The notes: generated by a model from the sequence alone, not told the origin. Counted from the first letter of the stretch, positions 44,455-52,400 are shown. The stretch: 64,000 bases of DNA from Clostridium bornimense (GCF_000577895.1 NZ_HG917868.1:62001-126000), one strand, 5' to 3'. Numbers and translations are program-made.

Positions 44455-44710
44455 CAGGTGATAATTCACATTTTACATTTCACAATTCACAATTAAGGTT
44501 GATTTTCCCCCGGAGGGGAAAATATTATAGTCCTGCGGACAGCAGAAACAGTTGAAGGTAGGCAATGAAAATTTACATTTTCATATAGCAACTATACAAA
44601 GTACACTTATAATTGAAGAAATTCCATAGGAATTTCCACATTAATTGCGAATTGAAAAAAAGAGGCTTCGTAAACAAATTTTCATTTGTTATTGCTGAAG
44701 CCTCTTTTTT
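44455..44710 (+). repeat. Dispersed intergenic repeat, copy G (reference copy)
   Basis: The most complete copy. From the left: CACAATTCACAATTAAGGTTGATTTTCC, CCCGGAGGGGAAAATATTATAGTCCTGCGGACAGC, AATGAAAATTTACATTTTCAT, TTATAATTG, the palindrome GAAATTCCATAGGAATTTCC, TTAATTGCGAATTG and the terminator module, which abuts the parR stop. Confidence 0.75.
44654..44710. terminator. Terminator in repeat copy G
   Basis: AGAGGCTTCG pairs with CTGAAGCCTCT, with CAAATTTTCATTTG in the loop, flanked by A-run and T-run. It can serve both feoB (plus) and parR (minus). Confidence 0.85.
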
Positions 44711-44956
44711 CTATTCCATATTTAAAATACTATCTATAGCATTTGACACTTCTTTTTTATGTCTATAATCATTAGTAGGAGATGTTGCGTAAGGTTGGTT
44801 AGTAGAATGAATACCGCTATTCATTACACCTTTTACATCGGAATTAATTAAGTAGGTTATATATAAAGAAAAGTTACCAGAGAAGAATTCATTAGCTCTA
44901 TGTTGACCTTTTTCTAAGACGTCTTGTTGAATACTTATAGTTTTTTTAATTCGCAA
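44711..44956 (-). CDS. ParR-like ribbon-helix-helix protein
   Basis: An 81-aa protein with MRIKKTISIQQDVLEKGQHRANEFFSGNFSLYITYLIN, a ribbon-helix-helix signature, then a Ser/Asn-rich tail. ParR/AlfB-type adaptors have such folds. The best start is TTG at 44956 with GGAG nine bases upstream; TTG 44965 is possible. It overlaps the 3' end of the ParM-like gene, so the two are coupled. It would bind a centromere-like site and cap the actin filament. Confidence 0.7.
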   Translation of the reverse strand: MRIKKTISIQQDVLEKGQHRANEFFSGNFSLYITYLINSDVKGVMNSGIHSTNQPYATSPTNDYRHKKEVSNAIDSILNME

Positions 44957-45833
44957 ATCTCTCAACTCCAATTCTGTAAAAAGCATCAGCATTGGCAAAA
45001 ATATTTTTTTCTTCAATAACATCTGGTAAATATTTTCTTAATATATAGGATCCACCACCCATAAAAATATGCTTGGATATTTCGTATTCACGAATTCCAG
45101 CCATAATTCTAGTTATTATTCTATTAGCATGGGCACTTAAAATTTGTTCGATAACGTCACTACAATCTATATCTTCACCATCTTTATGAATAATCTTACT
45201 ATTAATGATATCTTCAGCTTGAAGAATATCATAAGATACACCATAATTTGCTTTAATAGATTGAACAACAGTATCATAAAGTTTCAACATGCCTTCTTCA
45301 TAGGTTCTATAATTTTGAAGAGAAAAATCGCTATAAAAAGCAACATCAACTGTCATACCACCAATATCAATAACAGTTATATTTTCCTTAAATAGATCTG
45401 GATATAGTATTACTCCTCCAGCAGATTGAGGGAAAACAAGACATTTTGTAATTTCAAAATTAATAGGCTTATTATTTAATGTCATAGAAACGCTTGTATT
45501 TTCTAGAGCATCAATCAATTGTTTCTTTTGATCTTTATAGTATTGGATAGGCAATCCTATAACCAATTCTATAGAAGTATCATGATTTCGTAGATTTCTA
45601 GCTATAGCAGAATATAGACATAGTCTAAAAATCGTATCATTAATTTTATTTAATTTTACTGAAAAAGAACCGACTTTTTCACCGATAGTATAATCTTTGC
45701 CTTCGAAAGATATTTTAGTAGAGTTAACATTAATATCTATAGCACCTTCATTTACTGTGCTTCGGAATATATCAAGTCCGTTTTCAGTACAAACCTTAGT
45801 GTGAGAGTATCCCACATCTATTCCCATTATCAT
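44946..45833 (-). CDS. ParM/StbA-family actin-like ATPase
   Basis: A 295-aa bacterial actin of the ParM/AlfA type. Phosphate loops are GIDVGYSHTKV and VIDIGGMTVDVAFY, and the adenosine loop is HIFMGGGSYILRKYL. On plasmids these filaments push or pull replicons apart with ParR. The start is ATG 45833, seven bases after GGAGGA; the GTG at 45836 is less well spaced. Its presence in what otherwise looks like chromosome suggests an integrated element remnant or a chromosomal family member of unknown task. Confidence 0.85.
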   Translation of the reverse strand: MIMGIDVGYSHTKVCTENGLDIFRSTVNEGAIDINVNSTKISFEGKDYTIGEKVGSFSVKLNKINDTIFRLCLYSAIARNLRNHDTSIELVIGLPIQYYKDQKKQLIDALENTSVSMTLNNKPINFEITKCLVFPQSAGGVILYPDLFKENITVIDIGGMTVDVAFYSDFSLQNYRTYEEGMLKLYDTVVQSIKANYGVSYDILQAEDIINSKIIHKDGEDIDCSDVIEQILSAHANRIITRIMAGIREYEISKHIFMGGGSYILRKYLPDVIEEKNIFANADAFYRIGVERFAN

Positions 45834-45868
45834 CACTTTGTCCTCCTTTTGTACGTAAAAATCCTAAA

Positions 45869-45883
45869 TGTAAAATATTTACA
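45869..45883. promoter_or_regulatory. Inverted repeat upstream of the ParM-like gene
   Basis: TGTAAA, three bases, TTTACA, about 30 bases upstream of the ribosome-binding site. A possible operator for the ParR-like protein. No iteron array (parC-like) is visible in the 215-bp gap. Confidence 0.3.
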
Positions 45884-46048
45884 ATTAGAATTATAATCTT
45901 TTGTAGGTTATTTGTCCATACAGAATGTGTAAAAAATTTCCAAAAGAATTTTATAGTAAAAGTTTTTTAAAAATCTTATATTGCAAAGTAGTCTTCGGAA
46001 AACTAAAATTAATATGAAATCTTATAGCATAGATGAAAGGATGATAAG

Positions 46049-46564
46049 ATGTTAGATATGGAGAAATCTATGAGCTATGAAGAATTAATTTCTGGAGCTC
46101 CAGATAATCATAAAAGGTTAGTAAAAAGAATGTATTCTGGAGTGAAGCTATTTGAAGAAGGACTAGAAGATATAAAGAATATAAATATTCCAGTAGAAGT
46201 AGTTATTTTTACAGAGACAAGGTGTCAAGATTCTGCTATAGTTATTCCTTTTTTATTAAGATTATCAGAATTTAATGAAAATATAAATTTAAGTTTTTTT
46301 AGAATGAAAGGAAACGAAGAGATATTAGAAAAGATGTCTGGAGATAAAAGAGTACCTACTATATTGGTATTAAATAATGATGGCGATGTACTTAGAAAGT
46401 ATGTAGAATTACCTAATAGGGTTAAATATAAAATTAAAGAAAGTGATGGAAGAGATAGAAACGTTCTTGTAAGAAAAATGAGAATGGGTAAATTTAATGA
46501 ATATATACAAAAGGATTTAATTGAACTTATAACTGGAATTAATTACAAGTATATGGAATTATGA
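46049..46564 (+). CDS. Thioredoxin-like protein (Thioredoxin_9 type)
   Basis: A 171-aa protein with a thioredoxin-like core: VEVVIFTETRCQDSAIVIPFLLRL, where the usual CxxC is replaced by a single Cys (RCQDS), then FFRMKGNEEILEKM and VPTILVLNNDG. The missing second Cys argues against disulphide exchange by the standard mechanism. Its original terminator is split by the downstream IS element. Ribosome-binding site AAAGGATG. Confidence 0.8.
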   Translation: MLDMEKSMSYEELISGAPDNHKRLVKRMYSGVKLFEEGLEDIKNINIPVEVVIFTETRCQDSAIVIPFLLRLSEFNENINLSFFRMKGNEEILEKMSGDKRVPTILVLNNDGDVLRKYVELPNRVKYKIKESDGRDRNVLVRKMRMGKFNEYIQKDLIELITGINYKYMEL

Positions 46565-46775
46565 TTAATTAACAATCTTGAAAGAAGTTCTTGTGGAGTT
46601 TTTAGAATTTAGATTGAGATATTAATAAATAAAATTTTATATGATCGCTAAAAAATTTATATCCTTACTATTAATAAACTGGGACTGAAGCACAATGAAC
46701 TGCTCCCTGTCAAGTAGACAGGTGAAATAATAAAAATATTTAATATAGCTAATCACTTTTGTGGTTAGCTATATT

Positions 46776-47624
46776 TTATGCTACAGATTTTAATAAATAC
46801 TCCCTATATTCTAACGGAGTCATAGAGTTGAGACGTTTTTGATATCTACGATTATTGTAATAATCTATGTACTCTATAATTGCTGCTTCTAATTCTTCAT
46901 ATGAATTAAATTTCTTTAAATAATACATTTCTGATTTTAACATACCCCAAAATGCTTCCATTGGACCATTATCAATACAACGTGATACTCGTGACATACT
47001 TTGAATCATATTAGCTTCTTCAAGCTTTTTCTTAAATGTTTTTGAAGTATACTGAAAACCACGATCACTATGAAAAATAGGCGTAGCCTGCGGATACTCC
47101 CTACGGGCAATATCAAATGTTTGAAACACTAGATTATTATTATTTGAATGCCCAATTACAAAAGAGACAATACTCTTATCAGAAAGATCTAGAATTGCAC
47201 TTAAATATGCTTTCTTTCCAATACCATACTTCATTTCCGTTACATCTGTGAGCCACTTTTCACCAAATTTATCTGCATAGAAATCTCTATTTAGAATATT
47301 ATCAGCTACAGTTTCAGGTGTAGATTTTTTATAAGTTTTTCGTTTTCTACGACATACTGACTTTAGATTAAGAATACACATAAGCCTATAAATTCTCTTT
47401 GGATTTACATGAAAATCATTTTCACGATTTAATTTTATAGTCATTTGTCTATATCCTAATATTCCGTTTATTTCTTCATATGATTCTTGTATAAGTGATA
47501 ATAACACCTCATTAAATTTTTCATTCATACTTACTTTGCGATTCGTCCATTTATAATATGCGGAGCGTGCAATACCGGCTATTTCACATAATTCTTTAAT
47601 AGAAAAAGATTTTTGCTTATGCAA
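46776..47624 (-). CDS. IS3-family transposase OrfB (DDE integrase)
   Basis: The product is 282 aa. It has an N-terminal HTH_21-like region (FSIKELCEIAGIARSAYYKW) and an rve integrase core with the DDE residues in LTDVTEMKYG, FHSDRGFQY and the E region NGPMEAFWGMLKSE. The open frame extends upstream of the TTG at 47624 to the end of orfA, in the -1 frame. It is therefore probably made as an OrfAB fusion by -1 frameshifting. Confidence 0.92.
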   Translation of the reverse strand: MHKQKSFSIKELCEIAGIARSAYYKWTNRKVSMNEKFNEVLLSLIQESYEEINGILGYRQMTIKLNRENDFHVNPKRIYRLMCILNLKSVCRRKRKTYKKSTPETVADNILNRDFYADKFGEKWLTDVTEMKYGIGKKAYLSAILDLSDKSIVSFVIGHSNNNNLVFQTFDIARREYPQATPIFHSDRGFQYTSKTFKKKLEEANMIQSMSRVSRCIDNGPMEAFWGMLKSEMYYLKKFNSYEELEAAIIEYIDYYNNRRYQKRLNSMTPLEYREYLLKSVA

Positions 47625-47665
47625 CTCTTGTATTGCTAAATAGATAAATTCATTTTTTGTTTTAC

Positions 47666-48346
47666 TTAAAATCGCCTCCTTTCTATTTCGTCTAACTTTT
47701 TTAAGAATTCTATCTCCATCTGTTGTCTACGATTTTCGGCTTCAAGTAATTTGTTTTTCGCTTTTAACTTTTCTATTTCAGACATTTCATCGGCAAGCTT
47801 TCGCTTTCCACGTTTATCTAATAGTGCTTCAATGCCATTGGTTTCATATTTCTTAATCCAACTATATATTTGTTGATATGATATTTGAAATTTTTCTGCT
47901 GTTTTAGCGTAATTTTTATCATTTTCTATATAATACTTTACAATCTCAATACGTTCATTATAAGTTGTAGTTCTACCTTTAGTCATAATTGCTGTCCCTC
48001 CAACTCCAGAAGATTTTAGTTTATTATGACTATTATATATTGAAATCCATCTTTGTAGTTGCGTTTTTGAACGTATTTTATATTTTGCACAAATTTCATC
48101 TTGAGAATATAAATTTGACAAATAAGCTTCTACTGCTTGTAATTTCAATTCTTTAGAATAGCCCTTATATCCTTCCATCGTAAAGGCTTCCGCGCCTATA
48201 CTATTGTAGTTACGAATCCATTGACGAAAAGATTCTAAGGCAATCCCCAGCATAGATGAAAAATGACTCATACTATTTTTACTTTTTAGATATTCCTCAA
48301 CATATTTAACTTTTTCTTCAGCACTAAAATTACGTTTTTTACACAT
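47666..48346 (-). CDS. IS3-family transposase OrfA (double HTH)
   Basis: The product is 226 aa. It has three helix-turn-helix regions (about 8-50, 65-100 and 125-165, YNERIEIVKYYIENDKNYAKTAEKFQISYQQIYSWIKKYE) and a C-terminal leucine-zipper-like coiled coil (IEKLKAKNKLLEAENRRQQMEIEFLKKL). It ends at AGGAGGCGATTTTAA; a ribosome-binding-site-like AGGAGG just before the stop could stimulate the frameshift into orfB. Confidence 0.9.
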   Translation of the reverse strand: MCKKRNFSAEEKVKYVEEYLKSKNSMSHFSSMLGIALESFRQWIRNYNSIGAEAFTMEGYKGYSKELKLQAVEAYLSNLYSQDEICAKYKIRSKTQLQRWISIYNSHNKLKSSGVGGTAIMTKGRTTTYNERIEIVKYYIENDKNYAKTAEKFQISYQQIYSWIKKYETNGIEALLDKRGKRKLADEMSEIEKLKAKNKLLEAENRRQQMEIEFLKKLDEIERRRF

Positions 48347-48493
48347 AAAAAAATACTCCCTCTCATGATAGACATTTTAATTATTTTATGTGTCTACCAT
48401 AAGGGGAGCATATCACAATTTGATTTATTTTATTGTGCTTCAGTCTTCTTTTTTGCTTATATTTAGTTTAACTCAAAAAAATTACGAAAAATA

Positions 48494-48522
48494 TTGCATT
48501 GGAAAATACTATGTGATATTAT
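48494..48522 (+). promoter_or_regulatory. Promoter of the CalY-like gene
   Basis: TTGCAT (48494-48499), a 17-base spacer and TATTAT (48517-48522). The leader would be about 87 nt. It lies just beyond the IS right end and the half terminator. Confidence 0.55.
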
Positions 48523-48615
48523 TTAACAGAACTGTAAAATAAAGTAAATTATATTATGTTAAACAAAGTAGCTACTGTTTAAATATATTTTTTATTTTTG
48601 AGGGGGATATGTTAT

Positions 48616-49365
48616 ATGAAAAAAAAGAAAGTTTTAGCAGGAATATTAGGAGTTGTGATGGTGGCAGGAGTTGCAACATCTTTTGCATACTTTACAGGTA
48701 AGAATGATGGTATTGGTAATGGGGCTAATGGTAAGTTACAAAAAATTCAAATTACTAATGGTAATGTTGTTGTAAAAGCAGAAGTAGAAAATAATGGTGC
48801 TTCTGATTTTCAATGGTCTTATGATGTAGCTAAACATTCAGGTGCAACTGTAGAAAAAGATGCCAGCCCAGATATCAATGCAGTTAATAAGACTCCAGAT
48901 TCAAATGGAATAGAAAGAGCTGTTATTGGTTCACCAGTTACAACACCAGTACAATTTACAAGACCGGGAGATGCTTTAGTATTAGGTGTTCCAGGAAAAA
49001 ATGGTGAAGAATCTGGATTACGTTTAATAAATGAAAGTAATTTAACAGTTAAGATGCAATTAGTAGTAAAGAATGATGCTGCTGCAAAAGCTGAATTAGA
49101 TAAACTTACTGCAGCAGGTTGGGAGTTATATGTTAATGATGCAAAGGTTGATCTAACAAGTGAATCAGCAGTAGATTTAGGGGTTGTTGCCAAAGGTGGA
49201 GAGAAAAATGTAGATGTTAGATTTGAATTACCACTATTAACAGGAAATACAAAGCAAGATAAGAGTACAGCATCAACAGCAGATGCAGGATTTGATCTTA
49301 ATTCAATAGTTGAATTACAAGCAACTCAAGAAAATAATCCAGGATGGTCAGAAGACGGTGAATAG
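48616..49365 (+). CDS. CalY/TasA-like camelysin-type surface protein
   Basis: A 249-aa secreted protein of the TasA/CalY (M73) family. The N-terminal signal ends with the SipW-type motif SFAYFTGKND (signal peptidase cut near residue 27). The mature jelly-roll-like part has RPGDALVLGV and LRLINESNLTVKMQLVVKN. Its end, ATQENNPGWSEDGE, is also found at the end of the downstream large protein. TasA/CalY proteins form extracellular fibres or act as camelysins. Start at ATG 48616 with AGGGGG upstream. No sipW gene is in the window. Confidence 0.82.
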   Translation: MKKKKVLAGILGVVMVAGVATSFAYFTGKNDGIGNGANGKLQKIQITNGNVVVKAEVENNGASDFQWSYDVAKHSGATVEKDASPDINAVNKTPDSNGIERAVIGSPVTTPVQFTRPGDALVLGVPGKNGEESGLRLINESNLTVKMQLVVKNDAAAKAELDKLTAAGWELYVNDAKVDLTSESAVDLGVVAKGGEKNVDVRFELPLLTGNTKQDKSTASTADAGFDLNSIVELQATQENNPGWSEDGE

Positions 49366-49384
49366 TTTCTATAAATGATAGGTC

Positions 49385-49423
49385 GTTGCACAATTTAGTG
49401 CATATTAGCAGTATATTGTGCAA
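49385..49423 (+). promoter_or_regulatory. Hairpin between calY-like gene and next gene
   Basis: GTTGCACAAT (49385-49394) pairs perfectly with ATTGTGCAAC (49414-49423). No T-run follows, so it is not a clean terminator. It may stabilise the calY-like transcript or reduce downstream expression. Confidence 0.45.
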
Positions 49424-49449
49424 CAATGCCTATATAGGTAAGGTGAGAT

Positions 49450-50124
49450 ATGAGTAATATGTTGAATAAGACAAAGAAAATGTTATTACTGTGTATTGTC
49501 ACCATTTGTGTAATTTGCTTTACTTCGGCAGGAGTTCTTGGTAGTGAAGATGACAATTATATCTATAGTAAGGAGAAGGAAGGGGTTTGGAAACCCAGTG
49601 ATATAGTTAATAAGACCTTTACTATAGATAATATATGGGGAGAAAAGTGTTATCTTCAAGGAATCTCTTTTAAAAGAAGTTATATAAGTGATGTAAATAG
49701 TGGCAAGGTATATAGCTTTGATGAAGCTAAAGAAGAAGGCATTTTAGATACAGAATACAATATTAATATTGCCAAGGAAAATAAAAATATCTATAGTGGC
49801 AAAATATCTGATCTTGCAGATAGGGATATAAATTTTGAAGAACCTATTTTTATGGATATAAACTCTAAAGTGGATTTTAATATGAATATATCATTTAATA
49901 GTCTATCAGGAAATGAATTTCAAAATAAGAACTATGAATATATATTATATCCCAATGCATTCACTGTTGCTGTAGAAAAAGATAATGTAATTACTAAGAA
50001 GTTAACTAAGACAGGTTCGATTTTTAATAAGCAAACTTTAATTTTAGAAGCCTCAATTTTGATAATTATGGGAGTGATATTTGCAAAGATATCAAAAATC
50101 AATAGGAGAGGTGATAGGGTTTGA
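49450..50124 (+). CDS. Secreted protein with C-terminal anchor, CalY operon
   Basis: A 224-aa protein of unknown fold. Residues about 8-33 form a signal peptide (LLLCIVTICVICFTSAGVLG). The C-terminus has KLTKTGSIF, then a hydrophobic segment (LILEASILIIMGVIFAKI) and a basic tail (SKINRRGDRV). This layout resembles a sortase-type sorting signal with LTKTG in place of LPxTG, or simply a membrane anchor. It lies between the two TasA-like genes and could anchor or nucleate the fibre. The function is inferred from context only. Confidence 0.6.
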   Translation: MSNMLNKTKKMLLLCIVTICVICFTSAGVLGSEDDNYIYSKEKEGVWKPSDIVNKTFTIDNIWGEKCYLQGISFKRSYISDVNSGKVYSFDEAKEEGILDTEYNINIAKENKNIYSGKISDLADRDINFEEPIFMDINSKVDFNMNISFNSLSGNEFQNKNYEYILYPNAFTVAVEKDNVITKKLTKTGSIFNKQTLILEASILIIMGVIFAKISKINRRGDRV

Positions 50125-50267
50125 GTAGAAAGAAGGTCAAAATAGTATTATTATTAGCATCCATTGTTTTACTTGGATTATTGGCATCTAGTAGTTATGG
50201 TTATTTTAACGGAGAGGCAGAAGCTAAAATACCGACACTAGAAGTTGAGTATAACAATAAGAAATAA
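50121..50267 (+). CDS. Small SipW-substrate-like peptide (48 aa)
   Basis: A TTG-started small ORF overlapping the previous stop by three bases, with AGGTG upstream. It encodes a hydrophobic signal (IVLLLASIVLLGLLASSS) followed by YGYFNGEAEAKIPTLEVEYNNKK. The YGYFN junction matches the motif at the start of the next protein (ISYGYFNAKV), the hallmark of SipW-dependent TasA/CalY precursors. After processing only about 20 residues would remain. It may be a truncated TasA-like gene or a real small secreted peptide. Confidence 0.55.
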   Translation: MSRKKVKIVLLLASIVLLGLLASSSYGYFNGEAEAKIPTLEVEYNNKK

Positions 50268-50315
50268 ATTATATAATTATTGTTTTTAGTAATTATATAA
50301 GGGGTGATTAGAAAA

Positions 50316-52343
50316 TTGAAAAAGGGGAAGTATGTCATTTTAAGCATCATGATAGCTTTTATACTGACAGTAAGTATTAGCTATGGTTATTTTAATGCCA
50401 AAGTAAATATAAGTGGCAGTGATGGCAAGAAAATAAATAGTCTTCATATAACAAATGGGAATGCTAAAGTTGAGATAGATACATCTAATAGTAGTTGGAA
50501 GTGTGGAGGGAATAATATTGATGGGAGCATATTGAACCCTACCGATGGCTTAGACGTAAGTTATGAAGGGGTAAAGATTATTAATAAGTCTAATCTAACT
50601 GCTAATATGGATTTAAGTTTACTATTTAAAGGGGAGAAAATAGGCGGTACAGAAGAGGGAAAGCTTAATATACCAGAAGATGATATTGATGTAGATGATA
50701 GGGAGGATACTGCTGGATTTGATTTATTGGTAGGCGACATAGATAATTTAGGTTTTGGATATAACAATATAGATCCATTTACGCAAATTACACCAGTTCA
50801 CAGTTTGGATGTTTATCCAAGGTATAACGATGCGCAAGGAACTGATAGGAAAATGGCGACAACTGGATTTTATAACTTAATAAAGAGAACTAAAAAAGGC
50901 AATTTAGGGAACAAGTGGAGTTCTATATTATATACGGCAAAACCAGGTATAAGTTTTGGAGAAAATGGAAATTGGAGAACTGAACAATATAAGTGGCCAT
51001 TAGTATGGGATACTAAAAATCCTGGTGGAAGTTGTTGCTTTGGTGGATATTTTTATGAAAAAGAAGATGGTACTTGGACAAAGGAAAGTAAATTTTATGA
51101 TGATTATTGGCAAATAGATACAAATAAGATAGGAAGACTTATTGAAGACAATGGGGAGGTATTTTTTGACGGATATACTAATAGTACGTTAGGAAGCAAG
51201 TGGAGTCATTGGTTAAATGGAGTAAACTGGGGAGATTTACAGAAGGTAGAGCCAGTGAAGTTTGTTTATAGCGATAAAATTGAAAAAGGTAAGAAAGTAT
51301 CAAGTGCAACAATTCAAGTAATGTTTGATGATGTTCAACCAGAGCCATCAGAAGACTTTATAGAATATAAGAAGAATGATGGCGATTGGATTGTATCAGC
51401 ATATTCACCAAAATCAACAAATAAGTATCAAGTTACTTTAGAAGTAGAAGGTAATCCAGATTACCCAGCTGTTAGAGTTCAAGAGTTTGAGGAAATAATA
51501 AATAATATAGACCAACATGGACCAAGAGCAAATTTAGTAACTTTTGAGGTTCCTAAAAGATTACTAAAGTATATAGAAAATGGTGGTGATGGACTACTAT
51601 TAAAAGTAGATGATCCTAGAGATGGTACTATATATACAGGCATGGTAAATGAAGATGGATCAATAGTAGGTAAAAATTATGATGGAACAGAAATAAAAAA
51701 AGGTGATATAGCCGGTGGAGATTCATATGCTATAGACTTTGCCAAAGTAATAGTAAATAAAGATATAGATAGATCATCTAATATAAAAGGAAAAGTTACA
51801 GACAAAGAAGGAAACCCTATAAAAGGTGCGATAATAACAGGTAGTGGTATAGAAGGATATGTTACTACTGATGCAAATGGAGAATATTTCATAGAAGATG
51901 TAGCACCAGGACAAGTTATATTAAAGGTTACTCATCCAAGTTATAATGATAGAATGTGCACAATATATCATTTAAATGACAATGAGACAGTGACGTTAAA
52001 TATAGAGATGTTACCTAAAGGTACAAAACCTATAATAAGCGCAGAAACTAAGTTTACTGGAAATATAATAGTCAATAGGTATAAAGAAGGTAGTGATACT
52101 GCTATAGGAGAGCCAATTTCTAAGGAAATAAAAATAGTTAAGTCAGGGGAAGAGTATTCTATAGAAAATACAGCCTTAAAAGTAGAGCCAGGATATTATT
52201 ATAAAGTAGACTATAAATTAAAGTTAGTATCTCAAGATAAAATAGACATTATAGCAGACAACTTTAAGTTAAAGTTTGATAGTTCAATAAAAGCAAAAGT
52301 AACGCAAGAAAATAATCCAAATTGGAGTGAAAGTGGAACTTAA
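50316..52343 (+). CDS. Large TasA/CalY-like surface protein with carboxypeptidase-regulatory-like domain
   Basis: A 675-aa secreted protein. The signal ends in ISYGYFNAKV, like the CalY-type protein upstream. The N-terminal part (HITNGNAKVEID, KSNLTANMDLSLLFKG) resembles TasA/CalY but is interrupted by a long extra region. Residues about 490-560 are a carboxypeptidase-regulatory-like beta-sandwich (IKGKVTDKEGNPIKGAIITGSG). The C-terminus, VTQENNPNWSESGT, repeats that of the CalY-like protein. I prefer TTG 50316 over GTG 50304 because AGGGGTG lies at proper distance. Probably a fibre-associated adhesin. Confidence 0.65.
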   Translation: MKKGKYVILSIMIAFILTVSISYGYFNAKVNISGSDGKKINSLHITNGNAKVEIDTSNSSWKCGGNNIDGSILNPTDGLDVSYEGVKIINKSNLTANMDLSLLFKGEKIGGTEEGKLNIPEDDIDVDDREDTAGFDLLVGDIDNLGFGYNNIDPFTQITPVHSLDVYPRYNDAQGTDRKMATTGFYNLIKRTKKGNLGNKWSSILYTAKPGISFGENGNWRTEQYKWPLVWDTKNPGGSCCFGGYFYEKEDGTWTKESKFYDDYWQIDTNKIGRLIEDNGEVFFDGYTNSTLGSKWSHWLNGVNWGDLQKVEPVKFVYSDKIEKGKKVSSATIQVMFDDVQPEPSEDFIEYKKNDGDWIVSAYSPKSTNKYQVTLEVEGNPDYPAVRVQEFEEIINNIDQHGPRANLVTFEVPKRLLKYIENGGDGLLLKVDDPRDGTIYTGMVNEDGSIVGKNYDGTEIKKGDIAGGDSYAIDFAKVIVNKDIDRSSNIKGKVTDKEGNPIKGAIITGSGIEGYVTTDANGEYFIEDVAPGQVILKVTHPSYNDRMCTIYHLNDNETVTLNIEMLPKGTKPIISAETKFTGNIIVNRYKEGSDTAIGEPISKEIKIVKSGEEYSIENTALKVEPGYYYKVDYKLKLVSQDKIDIIADNFKLKFDSSIKAKVTQENNPNWSESGT

Positions 52344-52360
52344 AATATTATAAGGATGTA

Positions 52361-52400
52361 GAAACAATCTTCATTTAAGTAAATGGAGGTTGTTTTTGTA
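52361..52400 (+). terminator. Terminator of the CalY-like operon
   Basis: AACAATCTTCATTT pairs with AAATGGAGGTTGTT using G-T pairs, around AAGT, then TTTT. Confidence 0.75.

Larger units (their letters stand above)
46696..48415 (-). mobile_element. IS3-family (IS150-like) insertion sequence, 1720 bp
   Basis: Imperfect 25-bp terminal inverted repeats (46696-46720 and 48391-48415, 18 of 25 matching) begin TG and end CA. A 3-bp target duplication CAA (46693-46695 and 48416-48418) flanks it. It carries orfA and orfB on the minus strand, in the arrangement of IS150-type elements. It looks complete. Confidence 0.9.
46683..48451 (+). terminator. Terminator of the thioredoxin-like gene, split by an IS element
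   Basis: GACTGAAGCACAAT (46683-46696) and ATTGTGCTTCAGTC (48432-48445) are perfect 14-bp complements, followed by TTCTTTTTT. They are 1.7 kb apart only because the IS lies between them. Removing the IS and one copy of its 3-bp duplication leaves a normal stem with a loop of about 12 bases. Confidence 0.75.

Noticed and set aside
46683-48445. The 14-bp flanking arms as the true ends of the IS
   Set aside because: One arm abuts the TG end while the other is 16 bases away, a CAA duplication marks the ends further in, and the arms with T-run form a terminator.
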